Assembly (NCBI RefSeq): GCF_028769735.1
Contig: NC_088179.1
Coordinates: 11,313,950 to 11,377,949 of the forward strand
Direction: 5' to 3'
DNA length: 64,000 bases
Source: Zonotrichia leucophrys gambelii
Taxonomy: Eukaryota; Chordata; Aves; Passeriformes; Passerellidae
The translations under genes were made by a program, and so were the position numbers. The notes beneath the pieces are model-generated. The model did not search any database and had not been told where the DNA came from. It saw only the letters and a list, made by a program, of their open reading frames with translations. This document shows, one piece after another, positions 25,108-37,755 of the stretch; position 1 is the first letter of the stretch, and every line of letters begins with the position of its first letter.

Positions 25108-25605
25108 ATAATTATCTTGCTCTCAGGAAAAATCTGTCTTATTCCCTAGAAAAAGGTTATTTGGACAAGAAAAACCATCTGAAGAGCTCAAAACCCAGGC
25201 TGACTGGTACCATGATGTACTTCAGTTCTGAAGAGTTCCCAACAGAAATATTTGAAATGAAGAAGCTTTGATGCCAGTTTGGTCATTTGCAGGGAAAGTG
25301 TAGTTAAATAAGTGCCACTTAGGTGTGATTTGCAAGGACTGCAAGCAGCACTCTTAATTCTGAACTTAAAACTTATCTGTCTGTTTGTGTACAAGTGGAT
25401 GGAGAAACCTGCAGCTCCTCTGGTTTGATTTGGTCTGACAAGTACAGACATTCCCAGCTGATTTGAGCTAAGCTCCATCTTCATACACCCCTCAGGGCAA
25501 TCTCCATAACGTTGCTCACTGAAATCTACTCTAGCTCAGCAGTCTGCAACTGAGGGCTGCCTGTTCAAACAAACTGCACAGACAAAGCAGTGCCAATTAG
25601 AGAAC

Positions 25606-26120
25606 TGTGGAGGGCTGGCCCTGCCTGGGTGACTGGTGCCCACCCGGCCACTCCATCGCTCCCTCCTCTGCAGGATAGGGTGGGAGGAAGAAAATAAGAT
25701 GGAAAAAAGCTCAGGAGTGAAGATAAAGGGACATTAATAAAGCAAAAGCTGTGTGGGAAAGCAAAGGAAAGCAAAAGTTTTATTCTCTGCTTCCCATTGG
25801 TGGGTGATGCTCAGCCACGTGTGTGGAGCAGTTGCTCTGGAATATGAATGCAGTTACATTTATCTGCCCCTTCCTCCTTTTTTTTAGTTTTTATTGCTGA
25901 GCACATCGTATGGTACAGAATATCCCTTTGTGTCCTCCCTGTGTCGTCTCCCAAGTCTCTGCCCACCTCCTACCCCTGGGATGCTGGAGACACAGAGCTG
26001 CTGCTGGGCCAGCACTGCTCAGCTGCACCCAAGCACTGCTGGGCTCTCAGCAGGGCAAAGCACAGCCCCGTGAGGGCTGCTGGGGAAATGAGCTCCAGCT
26101 CACACACTCCCAGCAGCACA
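25606..26120 (-). mobile_element. Avian endogenous-retrovirus LTR, second copy of the same family, near full length
   Basis: Several blocks occur in the order I recall for this family: GAAGATAAAGGGACATTAAT, AAGCAAAAGCTG, CTCTGCTTCCCATTGGTGGG, then TTTTTATTGCTGAGCACATC and TATGGTACAGAATATCCCTT. The last block is the reverse complement of the LTR core promoter, with a decayed TATA box, so the sense is minus. The right end reads CAGCAGCACA. The left boundary is uncertain (TG at 25606 or 25616) and no clean target duplication is visible. No internal retroviral sequence adjoins it. The 104- and 82-codon plus-strand ORFs across it are by-products. Confidence 0.78.
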
Positions 26121-29100
26121 GAGGGTATGGCCTTCAGCATATATCAACTAGATCCTAAGTAAAATTTTAATATGGCACTAATATTGGAAAAAGTGATATG
26201 AAATAATGAAATGTGAAAAAAATTGAGGAGTAAGAACTACTTCCTGAAAATATTCTCTTCTGAGTGTCCATTTTCATACTGAAATTTTGGCTTTAAGAAG
26301 CATTACAGAAATTCAACAGCATTTTTTCCTCTGGTTTAAGTATAATACTGGTCTGTACAGTAAAGCTCATGGAGGAAAAAAGAAAGGAAGTTTTGTTAAG
26401 CAGAGATACAAACATTTTATGTGGGATTTCCTCTATTCTGGGAAAGAAGCTCTTTTAAAGTTCCTGCTAATAGCAAGTTTGGTTAGCTTCCCAGTGCTCA
26501 CATCTCCTGTTCCAGATGGTCAGTGACGTGAAACTCTAATTATCATCAACAAAATAAGCTGGGACTAAACCCTTCCTCAAAGGTAAAAAGAGCAGATGGA
26601 CAACCAAAATTTCATTATTAGAGAAATAATAGAGGAAAGGACTCCTCATCTACCTTTCAAAATCACTCAGTAACGTGATGCACAATTAACTCCTTGCTCT
26701 ATTACTATATAAATTACTCTGTTATTTGACTGTATGAATGGCTGCTTGTTATATAAACCTTTCCAACAATATTTGAAATAGCAGCCAAATCCATCTTGTC
26801 TAAGGGAACCAGTAAATGAAATGATTGGGCTGAGCTTCCATCCAGCATTTTGTTTGCTTTCAGGTTTTCAGGGGATTCTATTTTATTCTCCTCCACAATG
26901 TTACAGACATCTCTCCTCAGGAATATTGGTGGGAATAAAATCACAAATAGTATTTATCTGGAATGAGGCAAGGCCTGTATCCAGAGATCCAGTTAGTCAT
27001 TGGTCCAGAATTGTATCTCCCACACACTGAAATCCCTAAATATTTGTCAAGGATTCCAAGCCATGCAGGTCAGGACCATGGAGCACTCTCCCTGTCTGTT
27101 GGGTTCCAGTGCTGGTTGCACTGGATTTGAGCTGGGATTTCTGGGTCAGGCTTTGCAAAGGCAGCCCCTCATCTACACCTGCCCCTGCTCAAACTGAGCT
27201 CATACAGCCCTCAGTCCCCCAGGGCTGCCCGACCAGACAGCTACAAAGGGAGGGTCTGGGAGCACCCTCTGTATTTCTGGCAGAATCTCATTCCTTTTCT
27301 GAATTCAGGTTCTCTGCCTGATTGCAGCATATCACTCTTTAGAACTGGCTGTCCTAATTCCTATTCTGTTGCCACTTTCCTAAATTCAGGAGTAGATTTT
27401 GATGTACTACTTAAGGATTTCAATATAGATATTCATAACAAAACAATATAAAACTGAAAAATTGCATCAGAGAAAGATAATCAGATTTTACTCTGCATCT
27501 TTATGAGTAAACAAGCTTTTCTTCTCTCTAAAGAGTTCTAGCTACAGGTTTATGTATCTCTGTCATGATCTGTAGTTACACAATGAGCCTTATCTCTGTT
27601 TCTTGCTTCTTTTTCCTAGCCATGCCTTCACAATGTCCATTTGTTGCTTTCACCAGCTCATTTTCTTACATCTTCATTTCACTATCTCTTCTCACCTTAG
27701 AAATCTATTTTCTTTAAACAGGAAAATGTTGCATGTATTGATACTTTTTACCTGTCACCTTTCTGATGGCACAGATGCTTTTTTTCCCTCTTTCCTTCAT
27801 GGAAAGGTTCTGTGCACACTTTGTACATTAGTTGGCAAGGAGTGAGGCTTTTATCCTTTTGGAAAGAATTCCTAGGCTGAAGAGTTCTATGTGTAGGTAC
27901 ACTAAAGCTATTAGCTGTGTGTATATAAGGGCCCACTTGTGGATAGAAGTTTTTTTTTACACTGTTTCTCTGTGCTGATGTGTCTAGGATGTGTGAATAA
28001 CATCTTAGCACTCAGGTACATGTTGAGAATAAATAGAACTTAAATTAGTTTCATTTTCACTCCAGTGGCTGAGCTAGTATTGTAAGAGACACTAAGGAAT
28101 TGCATGAATACATACAGGGTTTAAAAAATGGCTGAAAATATAAGGGCCATAGAGAAACCAGCATCCTTTTTCTTTTCTTATGTGATGACTCAATAGTATT
28201 TGTCATTTGCTAATAGTGCCTAACAAATCTCAGCGTGAGGAAGGGAATTCAGGCTGACAGAATTCCCTGTGTTCTTACACTGAACAAACACACCTACAGG
28301 TGGGGAGGAAGCTGAAACAAAGGGTTAGCTAAGAGAAAAGTCCTTGTTTCTTAATTGATACACATGAAACAAAAGATTTTGACACAGTACATATTGAAAC
28401 CCACAACATTGATTTCAAAGGACACTTTCTGAATATAACTGCAGTTTGTGGGAAAATTTGATGTGAGAACATTCAGATGTCTTTCCTCTGTAAAATTTGT
28501 TATTCAATGTGCTCAGGAATCAAAGTGTGGCAAAAACTATACAGAATAATGCTTCAAAAGTGGAAGGGCAAAGGATCCAAATTAGAGACAGTTCACGACA
28601 AAAGAAAAAAAGAAAAATATAATCATGAAGGGAGCTTCACATCTACTGAGATATACATCAAGCAGACACCCATCATAACTTTCAAAGACAAGATTATTCT
28701 TGCAACTCCCAGCTCTCAACTTAATTATTCAGCAGCATGGTTACAATATCTCTTATTTTCCTTTGCAGAGCAGCTGATTTTAATATATAATACTCAAGGA
28801 ACAACAATTACAAATTGTGAGAAGTAAGGAAGTAACATTTGCAGATAATGGACAGTTAGATCAGTGGGCCAATGACCACATGAAATACAGACTGAATTGT
28901 TGTAACTGCATTTGATGTTTGTTCAATGTCTGTTTCTCAGTCTCTGATTACACTTCTCTCTTGTGTATGCTACGTTCAAGTTCAGTGACCTAATAACAGA
29001 ATTAAACCCACTGAAATAATAACAATACAGGAAAACAAGTACCTAGAACCAGAAAGGTTTAAAGATTCTTATTAATTTTCTATTTGAGGTCCATTATATC

Positions 29101-31441
29101 ACAAGAATTTCTTACATTTTGAAAATATCTTAACTGTACTAAAATTAGCAATTCAATGTCTGTGCCTAGCAATGTGTCAGAACCCACAGTGTGTCAGCAG
29201 GAATTCTCTTGTCTGCCTAAGAAAATTATAGGAATCACTGTCTGAGAAAAGACAGCCTTAGAGGGTGCTCAGCCCAAACTCAGCTGAACTCCAGCTTCTG
29301 AGTTATTTCCCCTGGAAATTGATACTGTTTTTCAATCAACTTTCAATAAATCAGTTACCTTTGCCATGTTATTTCAGAAAGCCTTATACAAGCTTCTGCC
29401 AAGAAAGAAGGGTTTGAGCATGACATTAACTTGTGTAAGGTATGTCTAGACTAGAATGAAAGTACTTTCTGAGTGAAGAGGTACAATAACCTGACTTGGT
29501 ATATGTTTATCCTGGAAATATTTAAGAGGAACCACAAAACTACTTTTATCAGGATTTTCCAGTATTCTGGAAAACAAAGCATGTAGGAAATATTTGTGGC
29601 ATAATTAGTCATATGGGTTTTTCTGGGTAAAAGCAGACATGTTTAATAATCTAATAAGTACTGTCTTGTAAGGGTCTGCTATCAGTTTTCTTAAATACTT
29701 GGAATTCTTGATGTTTATTTTCTGTGAGAATTCTCACAAATTTTTATTAAAAGGAGAATTTTATCCTAATAACAAAAAGTTGTTAGAAACTCTGGAAGTG
29801 ATTTTGATATGAGGAAATCCTCTTTGCATCTCCCATGCCCTTGTTTAGAGAGGCCCTTGTGTGTGTGAGCTCTCCCAAAGGCAGAACAGCTTGTCAGCCT
29901 TCCTGCAGCCACTGCTGTCAATTCGAGTCACAGTGATCCCTCCTGCACGGATTATCTTAAAATAGCACACTAGAAATGAAACCTGCAGGTAGCACAAGCA
30001 CCCAGGTGTTTGGTGGGGCAGGATGGCCACAGGAGAACTGGTGTCCCTGGTTGGGATTTTCACTGTGTGCACACACTCTTGCAGCAGCACAGCTCCTGTG
30101 ACTTGCTAAATCCCTAGAAAAATGCAGGGGTGGCTGCTCCTGCTGCTGTCCTTCTTAAACTAAATGATAAACAGGACAGGAAAAATAGAGACTGGAGGGA
30201 GAAGCTGAAAGAAAGGAGAGAGATCAATCTAAGCCCTTGTTGGCAGACAGCCACGCTGCCTTCACCTTGCCAAATTGCCACCTCCTGCCATAAGGGCCTC
30301 CTCTCTTTTCTCTTCCTGCCCCTCCTGCAGCGAGTCACTCCTGCAGATATTATCTTACTTATTCTGTTAGATAATGAAAAACAATGTGTATTTTCATATT
30401 CTATTTTTCTGGTTATCATTATGTAGTGTACTAAATTACTTACTCTTGCTTTTCCAGATTGTAAACATTATTCTCACACCTTTTTAAATAGACATCTATT
30501 GCTGTAATTATGAACATGTTGTGTTTGCACACAAGAATGATATGGGTTACAGGAGAAAAAATAGCTGTTCTTTTGCAGTGGCAGAAAAACAATTTTCTTC
30601 ATTTAAACTCGGGTTGGTTTAGTAGGGTTTTAATGACCTGAAGCTAGCAATATTAACAGTATATCTTTACCTAAAATGCTACAGGAAGATTATGTTGGGT
30701 TGCAGAAGTATTGTATTTGTGCAGAATCTGATTATTTAAGCCAGAGAGTAATGAAATGTGAAACTGATGATGCCGTGTATTTTCTTCAGCCTCTGCAAAT
30801 GACTTTAGAAATCAAAGAATTGGTCACAGTGAATATATAAAAAATCACAACAATTTTCCAGTGACAAGAGATTCTATACTAAAGATTTGTAATCTCTCAT
30901 GTAACAGCCAAGAAAACATGAGAGGTAGATAGGCTGAGGTGCAAACCTAGACTTGAGTACTGGGAAGAGCAGGGCTTAGAAACTCATGAATCATGTACTG
31001 GGAATACTGATGGAACTGGAATCTGATGGGACTTTTCCTTTGAGATTTGCTCTGCAGTTGAGTTGCTCCTTTGGGAGATCTGTGTGCTTTGGCATCAGGG
31101 TGACAGAAAACTAGACAGATTTCAAACACTCTGGGTTCCTTGAGCTGCTTGGAGCCCCACTGTTCCTCTGTGGGAACCTCGCACTAACAGAGGAGGAGCC
31201 TCAATGAGCTGAAAATGTCTTGGCTGTTATTAAACCACAATGGAGGGAGATAAAAATCTCAGACATTGCCACCTACACACTTCTTCCCAATTCTAATAGC
31301 TGCTTCAATGCTGTTCTGTGGCTCTCTCACCGAGTTGTCTGGTGTTTGCTTACTTTTCCTTTTGTGCATTTTATTATCTGGTGTACCAGAGCTCTCCCAG
31401 GTGACACATTGCAGCCCCAGTCCCGGGATGTGACAGCCATG

Positions 31442-31475
31442 CTGTATCTCACCCTGGGCTGTATCTCACCCTGGG
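31442..31475. repeat. 17-bp perfect tandem duplication
   Basis: CTGTATCTCACCCTGGG occurs twice head to tail (31442-31458 and 31459-31475). Confidence 0.95.
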
Positions 31476-32544
31476 CTGCTGTGCTCAGACACTTAACAGC
31501 ACCTGAAAACATTGCTCTTGCTCTGGAAACTCTGGGAGGAGTTCAGTGTAGGTGAAGGTTACTAGACTGATAATTGGAGAGTGATAAACTAAATAGGAAT
31601 GCTAGTTCTTTTTTGTACTGTGAAACAAGTTTGGGTCTTTTTGCAGCAATTTTTATCTGTTGAAACTTCATGGGGTTTCAGACAAAATATTAAGCTCATC
31701 TTTTAACTACTGTAAACACTCGAACTCTGAGGGATAGGGCAAATCCTTGTTCAAGGAACCATGTTTTAAGGAGAAAGTTGGCACTGAATTGAGGCTTACT
31801 GTGAAGCACCTTCAAACATCGTGGAGAAGTGAATTTGACTTTGCAGTTCTGTTACTTTTAAGATTATCTGAGAGGATTATTTGTATTTCTGGCAAAGCTC
31901 TGGGAAGCATATAATGCATGTAGAGTGGAGTAAACTTGAGATCCCATTAATCATGTACTTAGCATCTATATTTTTAGGACAGCACATACTTGTGTGATTT
32001 TGGCCCATCATTTGTGATCTGTTTGAGATTCCTGAGAATAAAAAAGCTATATATAAATTTAAGATAATATTATCAGCTGAAGCTCTGCCAGCTTCCATAG
32101 ACAGATGTAGATAAACAGATACTGTGTACCACTTTGTGGTTTTAATATTGGAAAATAATAATTGCAAAAAATAAAAAGAACCTGTCTTGAATTTTATAGT
32201 TGCTCTATGTCCTAAATGTTCATTTAGCATTTTTTTCCAAGATACCTTGTTTAGATGAGGAAAGAAATGGTAATAAATTACAGAATGTTTTACCGTTTTA
32301 CAGAATGTACTGCTTTCTGGCTTAAAGAACATGAACTAAAATGGCATTCTGGATATACAGTTGCTATGAGCAGTATTGGAATTCTAGTGTTAACAAACCA
32401 AGAAAAATTCTAAAACTACATCTTTGTAACAAAACCTTCAAATGATATAGCTGTACTTGAACAAACCATATCAGTGAGAATGGCACCAGTGGGAAAAGCT
32501 TTAATGATCTCCCCAAGTAAAGCAAGGAGGTGGGTGTAACTTAC

Positions 32545-32650
32545 TGTGTCAGCACGATAGCCACAGCATCATTTAGGACACTCTCTCCAAACAGGAGTGT
32601 GTACAAATCTGTATCCACATTCAGCTCATGGAAAATAGCAAGGACTGTCA
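32545..32650 (-). CDS. SLC9A9: SLC9A9 (NHE9) coding exon with the Asn-Asp ion-binding motif, about human residues 217-251
   Basis: This 106-nt exon follows TTTCCATGCAG. Its first two bases TG complete the Val codon begun in the upstream exon, giving [13 protein letters not shown]. It continues through [10 protein letters not shown] to [15 protein letters not shown] and ends with CA before GTAAGT (intron phase 2). The N-D pair in ESVLNDAV is the cation/proton site of electroneutral CPA1 exchangers (N243/D244 in human NHE9, from memory), and both residues are intact. The Leu at human L236, reported mutated in autism families, is also kept in LLFGES. HEL and [10 protein letters not shown] fit NHE9 better than NHE6, which I recall as NEL and DLYALLFGES. 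No frameshift or stop is seen, so the core of the transporter looks functional. Confidence 0.96.
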
Positions 32651-35029
32651 CTGCATGGAAAGAAAGCAAAGTCAGTTGGTATTTTCATGTTCCCCTGGCA
32701 GTTCAAGAAATAAAGCAATGTTAGAATACAGGTTTGAAGGGCAATTGCCTAAGTGGATAACAATGAGTTAAGAAGGATCAACTGGAAAATATAAGATCCT
32801 TAAATTCATCAAGTCTATGAGTTTTGCTGCTGCAGCTGAGTTAGGAAGAAGCTTTCCCTCTCACACAGAGAATCCTACAGAAATGAAAATGTCACAGCAT
32901 GTTCACTGTGCATGAAGCACTGCAGTCTTGTGACCACAGAGGAATAAGGGTGCTGAAAAGAGTTGGGTTTGCTGTGGATTTTGTGTGTGATGAGTAGGGG
33001 TCTACCTGTTTTAAGAAGGACATAATAACACTTACTCATCTGTTACACATGTCCACTAAGGGATGTGCAGCATGCCCACCCTGTCCTGCCCCACACTCAG
33101 CAAGGATGTGGCTCATGGTACCCAGGAAGCCTCTGACCAACCAGGGTATTTGACACCTACAACACATTCTAAGGTTCCTTCAGCATACCAGTAATTTCAG
33201 TTCCTTCTTTCTCCCTGAGTTATCTCTACATTTGATTTTCAGTTCACCAGTGCAATAGAAAAAATAGAGTGTGGTGAATTTAAATTGAAGGTGAGCAAAT
33301 GATTTAGACACACATCATCAGGAGTATTCAGACATTTGGTTCCTATTCAGGTAATTAAATCCTGTAGATATTACCTTAGGCCTTCTCTGTTTTTCCCTCC
33401 TCTCTGCGGACAGGGGATCACAGTCCTTCCTATGGTCTATTTTGCACTTCAAAAACTCCAGCTGAAGAAGGCTGTCTATGTTCTGTGTATATCTTATTTG
33501 AGTGCTTATTATTCTTACTATTTTCTCTTTGCATGGACAAAGTAGAACTTTCTCATTTCAAACAGAATTTAATGTAAAGACCCTCAATTACTTGTCTGGT
33601 TAAAAATTGCCTGGTAACTCACTGGTTCACTGGTGCTCATTCTAGTACATAGTTGTGCAATTGACTCAGTCCTTATAGCCCAGCAATCCTAAAGATTAGG
33701 AGTGCCTCTGGGATGCCATGTTCACATCTGACATTTTAGAAATAAAAATAATATACTTTTACATTCACATGACTGCTGATAATTCATACAAAAGCATGAC
33801 CAGCTGATTATGCTTTGTCTTAATGACATTTCTTGGAACTTTCAAAGCATTGCTGCTAAGGTTTTCTAAATGGCACTTAAATATCTATGTAATCTCAAAA
33901 TCAGTTTATAAACCCAAAATAGATTCTCAGTTCTCCTGTGAGATTTTATGTTAAAGTGATCTCTGTTGATGTGTTATCTCTGAAGAATTTTGGAAGTGTT
34001 ATTCTACAGAAGACAATTTAGGAGATGTGTGTAGCTGAACATTTGCTGATGTAGCTATATTTAAATTAGCTAGTTATATTTAACCATCCTGGTAACCTTA
34101 CCCATCTACTCCCACTGCAGTTATAATTTAAACTAGGAAAAGAGTTCTTTGCCCAGAATAGCTCAAAGGTGTAGGCAGAAGCTTTATTGACAAAAGATAT
34201 TTTCTTGGTTCACCAACATCTATATTCAGGTTTTTGCCTGATTAGCAATGCTGACTTAATGTGCTAAATGTGGACTCAGTTTGGTCTCCTGCTCTCTAAT
34301 GTCATTGGCGTAAAAACAGACTTGTTTTCTAAAACTATTTGCCACTTTCAGCTTTTGCCTATTAGCTAATTAGTTTGGGCTCTCGTTAATAGTCCCTGTG
34401 ATACTGATAGAAGGAAAAGAAAACAGTAATCAAAGTCAGTGTACTGCTGGGGTGTGTGTGGAGCAGGCCAAGGCAATTAGACAGATGCCTACACATTCCT
34501 CTCCTTCCTCCTGCCTCCTAAATAAACAACTTTCTCTTCTTGTTTCTCTTCCAACTCTACCCCAAAAATGTTACTTTAATATTTTCAAATGAAAGCAAAA
34601 TAATAAATCAAGCAACACAGATTAATGCATCAATTGGCTCTTCTGGGAGAAACTCCCCAGTTCACCCAGTTCTCAGAAAATATCTTCCATTTCAAATGTT
34701 TTCCCATTCCCAGGGGAGGTTATTGGATCTTCTTTACCTGTCCCTGACTGAAGGGTCCTGGTCTCTGCTCTGTCCCTCTGCTTGTCTGGCCAAAGGCAGA
34801 GCAAGCTTCAGCCCCACCTCTGCTGACAGACATTTATCTGATTTGTTTTCAAAGAACTGAAATGATGCTGGTTCCGTGAAACTCAAGAGAGTCTACTTGC
34901 TATTCAGTATTCTTATCATTTATAAATGCAATTATTCCTGAATCATGTCTAACCCAAATCTCCCCTCCTGCTTTTCAAGTCTGCAATTTCCATTCCTAGC
35001 CTAATGAGAGACAAAAATTTGTCATATTT

Positions 35030-35710
35030 ATTCTGATTTTCTTTCAGCAGAATTTGTCTATTCAAAGACTCATTTCAGACATCTCCTCCCTAAATGACTC
35101 ACTTCATTCAATCTCCTCCTTTAGTTATGTTTTCTTGCCCTCTAATCAGCTCATATCTTCCCTGAAATACAGTGCCTAAAACCACATCCCAGTAATGCAG
35201 TTGACACTCACTGTCAAGAAATAGAAGGAGAAAATGCTGTAGAACACGTTAATAAATCCTGTTTTCCTTTTTTTTTGCTATGTATTGGTATGACTTATTT
35301 TCATAGGTTGTAAACTTGAAATAGTTTTCAGAAATGAATGCTCACTTCTTATCTGCGCCTATGAAGATGCTTTTTTTTTTCAAGTGTAGCGTTTATCCTT
35401 GTCTATTTTAAATCATTACAGCAATCATACTGAATCCTAACCATGCCTTTCAAAGTGTTTGCAATCTCCTTTCAGAAGAATATTTTACCATAAAGAAACA
35501 CCCTCTGTTGCATTAGCCAAGTCATTAATGAAAATTATAAATAGTGTCTGCACAAGAACAGAGATCTGCAGGATTCTTAGCACAGATCCTTAGACCTTAA
35601 AAGGTCACCCTTTTAAGAGCTCCAGGAAACATTTTCACCTTGTTTTGACCACCACTCTCTGGGCACTTCCCCATAACCACATTTGCCTTCATTAATTATG
35701 AGAATCTCTG
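35030..35710 (-). mobile_element. Old, 5'-truncated CR1 LINE fragment (end of ORF2 region)
   Basis: The plus strand shows recognisable reverse-complement CR1 blocks: CTGAAATACAGTGCCTAAAA (the gene-end 'gtgcccagaactgga' region), CTTTCAAAGTGTTTGCAATC, GCCAAGTCATTAATGAAAAT followed by TATAAATAGTG, and GACCACCACTCTCTGGGCAC. These occur in the right order and spacing for the end of the CR1 reverse-transcriptase ORF read on the minus strand. Divergence is high and no ORF survives. Boundaries are approximate, and the left part is least certain. Confidence 0.72.
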
Positions 35711-37441
35711 GGCATGGGTCAGAATGGCCACATCAAAGGGGATGTGCTGCTCTGCTATGGAAGAAAGTTAATTTAAGTTATCTCTGGACAGAATAATGCT
35801 CTAGGAATAGTCATCATGTCCAAGGAAGTCACATCATGTTTTGTCAAACAGATGACTTTAAAAGTCAAAGGAAATAATTTAAAAATAATCCTGTACCACA
35901 GTAACATGTCCAGTCTGTGAGAACTTTGGTATCTAAGTCAAGTTTGTAGATGTTGCACTGCAGTCAGCTTGGCCCCTGGCTTTCTGAAGGCACTGCAGAG
36001 CAGCAGTGAGTAGGGCTTGGTTTTTGTGTGGTAACTACTTAAAGACTCATATAATTAATTAGATACAACATGTATTACAAGGATACCAACTACTTTTCAT
36101 TAAAGTACTCAGCATCTCTTGTTTCAGTGTAAGCAAATGAGGACAGAAAAAGAGGTGGGTAAAGAAGTGGCTGGAAGGTCACGTCATTGGGGGAGCACGG
36201 ACACCTTTTGAGGCAGTGGAAAACTGACACCAACAGAAATAATGTGTGCCAGAGCTGCTGACTCAGAAAGGGTTGTGGACTTCAGTTAAAATTCAGTGAT
36301 GGGAAGCAGGAAATAGTGAGGCATCTAAGATTTTCACAGATTTTATTTATGCCAACAAAAGTCTGATTCACTTCTTCCCTGACTTCATGGGCTGAGGTAA
36401 CATCTGTCACATGCTAAGCCCAAGATGATTTCAGTTGTACCCAAGTCATAAGAAGTGTTTCTGGAGCTGCTTTGTGAAAGGTGTCTTTGGACAAATGTAG
36501 AAACAAATTGGCTTGTTAGAGATGCCTGTAAAAAGTATCTATAACTGAAATATCACCAAATGACAACAATCCCTATGCTAACTGTATGCAGTGCTACTTT
36601 GCTGTTACTTTTAAAAGGAATAGGGAAACAAAAAATAAATTACAGCATTATATAAAGTACTGGTATTATTGTACCTCAGTCTTCTGACTAGAGCTATTAA
36701 TATCTTTCATAGCTCATGGGCCTAAATTCTTTTAGGAGTGCAGTATCAAATGAGAAGAAAATAAGATTAGAGAAATCTAACTTTTATTTCCTATTGACTT
36801 TGTCTAAAAATAAAGTTTCCAATTTGAATTATAGACTCCTTTCCCTATTAATAAGTCACAGTCCTCACAGATTAGTTCAGTGGTGAATAAGATGAAAGCA
36901 GACATATACTTTAATTTAAAACACATTTATAAACCATCTTACATAGTGTTTGAAATGCATTACCTTGTTGTATTTGTACATTATGCTTCTTAATGCAAAA
37001 TCCTTCGATTTTATGAGAAACAGAAACTGCTCTTTCTGATAAATATCCAATTTTATCAATAACAAGAGCAGTGCTACCCACAGCTCCTGTTCAGCTGTAA
37101 CCATAGTAACTTCAAAAAGGGAAGAGCCTTGTGATTGTCAATGTGACCAAAGGTAAGGGAGTTCATATAGCTCAGAAATAGCTGCGCTTCAGCAAACCCT
37201 CTGAAGATAAATCAGTTTTCTATACTTGAAACGTCAAAAATTAGAAAAGAAAACAAAAGAACGGGCTAAAGGTATGTCTTTGGATGGGAAGGTGGTTGCC
37301 CAGAAGGTGTTACTAGCAGCAGCCCTGGAGGCTGCCAGAGTTGTGCTGTGTGTGTGTATTTTTGGTGGCTGGGGCAGAGGTCCCGTCCTACCCCCCTGGG
37401 CCAGGTCTGTGCTGTTCATTGTCCCATTAGAGCCACAGAGA

Positions 37442-37755
37442 CAGCTGGGCCACCAAGCCCTGTGGCAGTGTCACTGTGCAGCTGGGCCACCAAGCCCTGT
37501 GTGCAGTGTCACTGTGCAGCTGGGCCACCCAGCCCTGGGTGCAGTGTCACTGTGAGGTCTCTGCTAAACAGTGTCACTGTGAGCTCTGTGAGGGGCAGTG
37601 TCACTGTGAGGTCTCTGAGGGGCAGTGGCACTGTGAGCTCTCTGCTGGGCAGTGTCACTGAGGTCTCTGCTGGGCAGTGTCACTCTGAGCTCTCTGAGGG
37701 GCAGTGGCACTGAGCTCTCTGAGGGGCAGTGGCACTCTGAGCTCTCTGATGGCAC
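37442..37755. repeat. Composite minisatellite: three 37-38-bp units followed by eight 25-27-bp units
   Basis: Three units begin CAGCTGGGCCACC and end GCAGTGTCACTGTG (37442-37478, 37479-37516, 37517-37554). They are followed by units beginning AGGTCTCTG or AGCTCTCTG and ending GGCAGTG(T/G)CACTSTG: 37555-37581, 37582-37608, 37609-37635, 37636-37660, 37661-37687, 37688-37712, 37713-37739 and a partial one to 37755. Both unit types share the 3' core CAGTGTCACTGTG, so the short unit looks derived from the long one by replacement of its 5' half. The first six short units alternate AGG/AGC starts. Overlapping ORFs of up to 121 codons here are repeat artefacts. Confidence 0.96.

Larger units (their letters stand above)
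10191..32544 (-). other. SLC9A9 intron, 22,354 bp
   Basis: The intron starts GTAAGT at 32544 and ends TTCTTTTCAG at 10191. It contains a degraded avian LTR at about 25606-26120, a perfect (AT)9 palindrome at 24366-24389, a 34-bp tandem duplication at 25042-25107, a 17-bp tandem duplication at 31442-31475, and a CpG-bearing block at about 17570-17780. Several 100-200 codon ORFs (for example minus 20835-21455) resemble no protein I know. No further SLC9A9 exon is needed, since the flanking exons join in frame. Confidence 0.9.
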
